Assembly (NCBI GenBank): GCA_028015205.1
Contig: JAPWFG010000018.1
Span: forward strand, 2,480,001-2,544,000
Direction of reading: 5' to 3'
DNA length: 64,000 nucleotides
Origin: Mytilisepta virgata
Taxonomy: Eukaryota > Mollusca > Bivalvia > Mytilida > Mytilidae
In this document: in pieces, positions 59,040-64,000 of the stretch
Numbering within the stretch: position 1 is the stretch's first letter
Layout of the letters: each line of letters opens with the position of its first letter
Notes under the pieces: generated by a model
Seen by the model: only the letters and a program-made list of their open reading frames with translations
What the model was told of the DNA's origin: nothing
Database searches by the model: none
Program-made: the position numbers and the translations under genes

Positions 59040-59131
59040 ATAGTCCTTGTTGGGTACACAGCTGTCTGAGACCTATGCCTGAATTTCACAGGGATTAATA
59101 TGGTTTTATCAGGGATAAGTTGATGTCATTA

Positions 59132-59520
59132 CTTAGGAAATTTTACAGTCTTCATCACGAATTGATTGCCCGTTACAGTGTTTAAATATCTAAGATGATG
59201 ATGTCCCACTGACATTACATTTTATATAGCTCCACCGATTTGTGACTTCCACCGGATTTACTTTGTTGAACTTCACGACGGCTGCCATATATGGAGCAGG
59301 AACTGCTTACCAATCCGGAGCCCCAGAGTTCACTCCTGGTTTTTTTAGTAGTTTGTGCTGTTCATTTTCTTAGTTTTCAGTGCTTGTGGTTGTTCATATG
59401 TCTTCCCAGGTTTGTCTACAGTAATCGCCCTAATCGCCCAGTTTGGTGACCCCTGTGACTACTAATGGATTGTGTTTTTTGGTTTGCTCCTTAGGAATAT
59501 TTGTCCTCTTCACACATTTT
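59132..59520 (+). pseudogene. Fifth relic of the KFYGR-type retroelement (3' end)
   Basis: The plus-strand frame gives LRKFYSLHHELIARYSV, the RT C-terminal motif, then a shared region with ATATCTAAGATGATG and CTCCACCGATTTGTGA, then GTTCACTCCTGGTTTTT and the tail. The match to 18540-18800 (reverse complement) is long and colinear. It is 5'-truncated and inserted in the 147-bp array. Confidence 0.75.
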
Positions 59521-59789
59521 TATGATAAAGTCAATTTCTTTGTAGCTATAAGGCCTATAGTCACTGTATATGGTCTGTAATAACTTCTTGGCAACTTTCT
59601 GACACCTGACCTTGACTACAATTTTAGGCTTTAGTGACTCTCATCCCATTTTTACAAATAAGTTCATTTCTCAACAAATGTTATAAATGTATGTAGACCC
59701 ACCATTTTTGGTCTATAGATAGTTTTTGTTAGATCCATACCTGTATGAGACCGGGTCTGCTGACCTTGGACACAGTTTTAGGCTTGAAT

Positions 59790-61865
59790 GGTATGCATGA
59801 GATTTTTTCAGACAATTGTTGCCTGACTATTTCTTTTTATTTTCCTTTGACTTGCAATGTCGGGCATCAGATAATCTATTTTGTGTCCATTTGCGTACTC
59901 AGGAGAGATATTTAGTGTGTCCACTCTTGTAAGTATATACAACAGATTAACCCTCTTTAATTTATCATGCAATTGCAAAATCATATTTTTTCAAACATCA
60001 ACAACTACTTTTTAATTTTTTTTTCAAGTTTAACCTCTGAACATTGAAGCAAGTAACATCTTTAAGCCAAGTAGATTCTTCTCAATCTGTCATTTATTGT
60101 GGACCATAAATCCTAATTGTATGTATTACATGTGCAAAGTTATTAAAGTTTTAAAAAATTTACGCTGCCGCCAGAATGTAGTACCTATATATCGTCGCAG
60201 GCGAGACAAAAACCAAAAAACAAAATCAAGTTAGGTATTTAATCATAAGAGCTTGACTTGATTTGATATATGCATCAACCAAAAAATGGAATAAAACTAA
60301 ACCATCTTGTGTAGATTTAGAAAACAGGAATTTATATTATTTATAAATATTTGTGCAAAAATTAATGTGAACATATAGAACACTGGAAATTTTAAAAATA
60401 ACTGAGGAAAAATTCAAAATATTGAAATTACATATTGGCTTTTTTGAGATAAGATATCAATTGACATTAACAGTGGCGGATCCAGAGGGCATAAGGATCG
60501 TACGCCGCCGCCCCCTCTCCCTTTGATAGCCATATACATGATTTTGTTCCTGGATCCACCCCTTAGTTTGTTCTATATTTATCACACAACCATTATATAT
60601 AATTGACATTAAAATGTTCATAAAGTGTTTTTCTTTTCTGTTTCTGTAACTTTCAAGCCAGAACTTCAATTATCTGAAAAAAGGTACAAAGCTTGAGTAG
60701 GCAGATAGTATTAATGATCACAAATCTTCACTGAAATACAATACAATATTTCCACCTAAGCATGTTAAAATGTAGATAAAAAAAGGAATAGCCAAATGCT
60801 ACTACAAGGGTCAGTCTTGCAACCCACACAGTGGATACGGATAAATATATGTTTCCCAATCCACTATAACCAAATAAACTGATACAAATCGGACCTGTGT
60901 CCTCTTTAATCTCAGACTTCACAAGTTCTAAATGTCTCTTCCTTCATGTCTGACATATTCATGTAAGCTTATTTTAAAATCATCATGATTTGTTAAATTT
61001 TAAGATAAATTAAATTATTGTGTATGTTACATAAATTTATTTTTTTTATTTATTATTCTTTTTTAAGTTCTAAACATTACAGTTATGTACTTGAATAAAC
61101 TTCAACTCATAGTATAATGGCAAACACATAAATGATGTAGAATATTTATTTTCCAATGCAAGGAACATTGAGGAAATAATTAAAAAAAAAATCTTTCTGA
61201 CATACATGTGTGAATCTTTTTTTATCCTTCAAATATTTTTTAACATTTAACTTACTTTTAAAAAGACAAATATTACAAATTCTAAAGTGATACATGTGAA
61301 TGACACAAAATCTTGAAAAAACATTCAGTTTTGTCAAATTTAACTGAGAATTAACAAATTAGCAAATAAACACAATTTTCTGTTAAATGCCATTATACAA
61401 AAGGTCTCAGTTTATGAGATTTATGTAAGCTTATATAAATGGCACACTTAATTTATATTAAAAAACAAAAGAGTATTTAATAAAATAATATTTTGGGAAT
61501 TGACAGTATAAAATCATACTGATGTACATTAATTTTTAAATGAATAAGCTTTACATCAAAAGTATGACCAAGGTCACATGTGGTGGTCAGCTAGTAGTTT
61601 TTGCCAATCAAGATTTTTCACATTTTAAAATAAGACTGTAATATGTGGAAAAAAAATTAAAAAACTTTGTTCAAGACTTTCACAAAAAATCGGAATCAAA
61701 TTCTGCAAACGGTGATTACAGTAAGATATGACCATTGAAAATCTAAAATTCCTGCCCTAATGGCGATAAATCTTACATCAGATTCTATGTCTTCTGTTAT
61801 TGTGTGTTTACATATAATGAGACTGTACTAACACTAGCAAATCATAATGATCTTGGTTGCACTGT
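59790..61865. other. Intergenic stretch, nothing firmly recognised
   Basis: AT-rich. At about 60471-60560, CAGTGGCGGATCCAG and a nearby inverted CTGGATCCACC suggest the ends of a small decayed DNA element. No coding region is supported. Confidence 0.4.
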
Positions 61866-62217
61866 TCTGACGAATCTTTTCATTATTCTGCAACAAAGGT
61901 ATGGAATAATTTACCACTCAAAATAAAAAAAATTCGTAATGTGGAATAATTTAAGAAACATTTTTATAATCATTTTCTTGAAAATTCTATGCAAGTCGAA
62001 TAATTTGTTTTCTTTCTATTGTTGTAAGAATAAGAACATTTAATCAAAACTTTACCAACTGTTGCCATTTATTGCCATTTGTACGTTTGAATGATTGAAT
62101 TGTGTATATACTAGTAATATGTATTGTATATGTATGAATGTTAACTGTATACATGTATTTTGTTTGAGGGCCTCAATGAAAATTAGACTACTAGTTACCC
62201 TCTTTAAATAAAGAATC
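61866..62217 (+). pseudogene. 3' end of a non-LTR retrotransposon (LINE)
   Basis: The plus-strand frame from 61866 reads SATKVWNNLPLKIKKIRNVE, a stop, then FKKHFYNHFLE and a terminal TAA at 62001-62003. The WNxLPxxIR...FKxxL signature is the usual C-terminus of CR1/jockey-type LINE reverse transcriptases. A 3' untranslated region of about 200 bases ends in AATAAAGAATCT and then an (ATT)n tail. It is strongly 5'-truncated. Confidence 0.75.

Positions 62218-62257
<40 letters not shown>
62218..62257 (+). repeat. (ATT)n microsatellite
   Basis: About 12 units of ATT directly after the LINE untranslated region. Microsatellite tails are normal for this type of LINE, so the array is best seen as its 3' tail. 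Confidence 0.9.
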
Positions 62258-62258
<1 letters not shown>

Positions 62259-62987
62259 TATTGAGCAAAAAGGCATTTCAAAATATCATACCATGGCATT
62301 TACATATAAAAGTCTGTCAAAAATGTGTATAAAAGGGTAAACATGTATAAGTATGCATGTAAACAACACGTTGTAGCTTCTAAAATATTTATGCCTTCAA
62401 CAAGAAGAGCAAATTAGTATGTCCGAAAACCAAAAAGTACAACAAAACCACCACTTCCCTGAACATTCCACAACTGTTTGCAAAATAAAAGAATGACTGG
62501 AGAATTACTACGTCTATGTGTTACAGATGTTATTTTTTTTTCAAATTTAACACGCGGAAAATTGCAACTACAAAATTTTTAGTTGCAAATTTCCGCAATG
62601 TAGTTTAACATTCATTGCATTTTTCACTTAAAAAGATTGTCCTTGGTCTTTTCGGGTATTTTGTCCTGTCTGTAGTAACAAAAACGTGAGAGATAATAAA
62701 ATTCTGAAACAATTGAACTAAAACACATATATAAGGTTAATTTGTAAGTTTTTATAAATAGTACATATGCTAATTTTGAGATGCTGTAAAATATCACCAC
62801 TTCGCTCACTTGCATTTGTTCTCACAATACAATATGTATCATATTCATCAGGGTCCATGTTGTTCTCCGGAATTTGTCAGTTTTTTCGACTCCCCCCTCC
62901 CTCTTTAGAATATCCGTTTGGTATTTCTTGACTTCACATATCAATAGGTTAGAAGTTCCATTTAGTTTTCTTTGAACATTTTTTCAG
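62258..62987. other. Upstream region of the signal-peptide exon
   Basis: Non-coding. About 62850-62945 contains a CTTTAGAATATCCGTTTGGTA block like the tail of the KFYGR-type retroelement (compare 31140-31180 and 33500-33540), immediately upstream of the next exon. At 62550-62600 a short inverted repeat occurs (GCGGAAAATTGCAACTA against TAGTTGCAAATTTCCGC). Confidence 0.5.
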
Positions 62988-63059
62988 ATAGAACGATGGT
63001 TTTATACAGGATTGTTTTGATGCTCTTGTCAGCACTCGTGTCGATAGGAGAAGGACAAA
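62988..63059 (+). CDS. Signal-peptide exon of a second gene (3' part outside the window)
   Basis: ATG at 62996 opens MVLYRIVLMLLSALVSIGEG followed by Q: a short basic N-terminus, a hydrophobic core and a small-residue cleavage region, a textbook signal peptide. The donor is CAAA/GTAAGT at 63060, leaving phase 1. An acceptor (GAACATTTTTTCAG) ends at 62987, so a 5' untranslated exon probably lies upstream. Phase 1 matches the extracellular exons of the receptor at 19.4-39.1 kb, so a tandem paralogue is plausible but unproven. No further exon was recognised before 64000. Confidence 0.65.
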
Positions 63060-63417
63060 GTAAGTTTGATACACGTGTTTACTTATACTGGGGTGAATTC
63101 TTAAAGTATAATATCATTTATATAACATGAATAAATCGCTTATTCCTTCCGTGTCACAAATCACATAAATATGGGTAATACTTTACAAAAGAACATCATG
63201 CTTTCAATTTTATTGTTACAAGTAAGGCCTAGCCGATGTTCTTCGTGTTCCTACGTATGATATTGTCTTTGTTAACTGTATGCTCGTTGAAAAATATTCA
63301 AATAAATCCTGAAATCTTTCTCAAAAAGTTTTAAATAAATATAGACATTGGAGGGAAGAAAAAATATATTATAAATCTGAGATGTCTGCTTGTTGACTGT
63401 CAAATATGTCAGTGCAT

Positions 63418-63615
63418 TGACCGTGATTGGTCGGACAGCTCATGTCTACAGCAAACATTTTTTCCAAAAGCTGAATAATTAGACATTCAAAAGTGCAGCA
63501 GTTGTTGGTCCGACGGTTATTGATCCGACAGCTCATTACTTCCATAACAATTGATTGGACAACACATTAGTCTGCGTGTCATTAATCCAAAAACACATTA
63601 GTGCGACAATTTGTT
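63418..63615. repeat. Decayed TTGGTCCGACA minisatellite
   Basis: Short repeats of the TTGGTCCGACGG, TGATCCGACAGCTCATTA, ACACATTAGTCTG type, similar to the ends of the fold-back element at 22.7-24.1 kb. It lies in the first intron of the second gene. Confidence 0.55.
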
Positions 63616-64000
63616 TCATATCTTCTTAAATACGAATCTATATTATCTATTCTCTCATTAAATGGAGGTAACTTCGGTATTTTACTAGGGTTGACCTTAC
63701 CACTATCACCATGAACAGCTCTATTTTATACTTATGACCAATTTCTTTCAAATATACCTCATGCGTCTGTTTCTCCTTTTCCCACCTCTCTAACCGGTTT
63801 GTCTTTCATCCCTCAATCTACCTTTGCTCACTTGCAACAAATTTTTGTAAATCTTTACCCTCATATCCTAATGACTTGCTCAATTCAACCAAATCCTTCA
63901 AAAACTCCATATTTTGAACACAATACAAATTAAAGACACACCTTCAGACTCAAACATTCATTTGGCCTAAACAACTATATCATAGCATTAAAATATACCG
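63616..64000. other. Window end, nothing recognised
   Basis: Presumed intron of the second gene. No splice-bounded exon was found. Confidence 0.4.

Larger units (their letters stand above)
58080..59790. repeat. Interrupted ~147-bp tandem array
   Basis: AGCAACTGTAATACC or close variants occur at 58092, 58238 and 58386 (spacing 146 and 148), with AGATAGTTCTT, TTGACCTCAATTTCATG and GGTTAAGTC(C/T)ATTTCT blocks. Units resume with TAGTCCTTGTTGG after the solo LTR, and related units appear again at about 59520-59790. Unit length and the GTTAAGT...TTTCT phrase tie it to the 146-bp array at 13 kb. Confidence 0.75.

Overview
The window looks like AT-rich intergenic and intronic DNA from a marine bivalve mollusc, probably a mussel-like species. 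The evidence is long introns with GT-AG boundaries, many tandem and fold-back repeats, truncated retroelements, and an EGF-rich receptor gene of a type common in bivalves. No bacterial-style operons, rRNA or true tRNA genes are visible. The species assignment is an inference.

Layout. 0.3-1.1 kb is a large imperfect inverted repeat. 3.69-9.72 kb is a complete Ty3/gypsy-class LTR retrotransposon on the minus strand: LTRs that look identical, a 4-bp target duplication, a tRNA-Pro-type primer site, a polypurine tract and one open 1543-residue gag-pol. Its pol order is protease, integrase, reverse transcriptase, RNase H. Integrase therefore precedes RT, the Gmr1-like arrangement, and the gag resembles the SCAN domain. 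A diverged solo LTR of the same family lies at 58.43-59.04 kb with its own 4-bp duplication. 10-19.3 kb holds LINE relics, a fold-back element, a 146-bp satellite-like array carrying hormone-receptor-type palindromes, a 132-144-bp sister array and a field of AGAATAAATTTATTCT palindromes.

19.4-39.1 kb (plus strand) holds the one host gene that can be followed to its stop codon. It is a single-pass receptor-like protein with the C-terminal part of a fucolectin/F5-8C-like domain, six EGF-like repeats each on its own phase-1 exon, a transmembrane segment and a tyrosine-rich tail with several YxN motifs. Its 5' exons are not found in the window. The introns contain relics of several retroelement types (an RT family with a KFYGR motif, an APE-endonuclease LINE, a Penelope-like RT) and non-autonomous elements.

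40.7-51.7 kb is a mosaic of diverged duplicated segments, three of which carry a non-autonomous element with roughly 165-bp internal repeats. A TTAA-type MITE, a tRNA-derived SINE and other insertions distinguish the copies. 53.9-55.3 kb is a 282-288-bp tandem array with AGGTCA direct repeats. 57.5-59.8 kb has further tandem arrays broken by the solo LTR and an RT tail. 61.9-62.3 kb is a LINE 3' end with an ATT tail. At 62.99-63.06 kb a signal-peptide exon ending in phase 1 probably starts a second secreted or receptor gene that runs out of the window.

All splice sites and repeat boundaries were read by eye. No database search, RNA data or alignment software was available.
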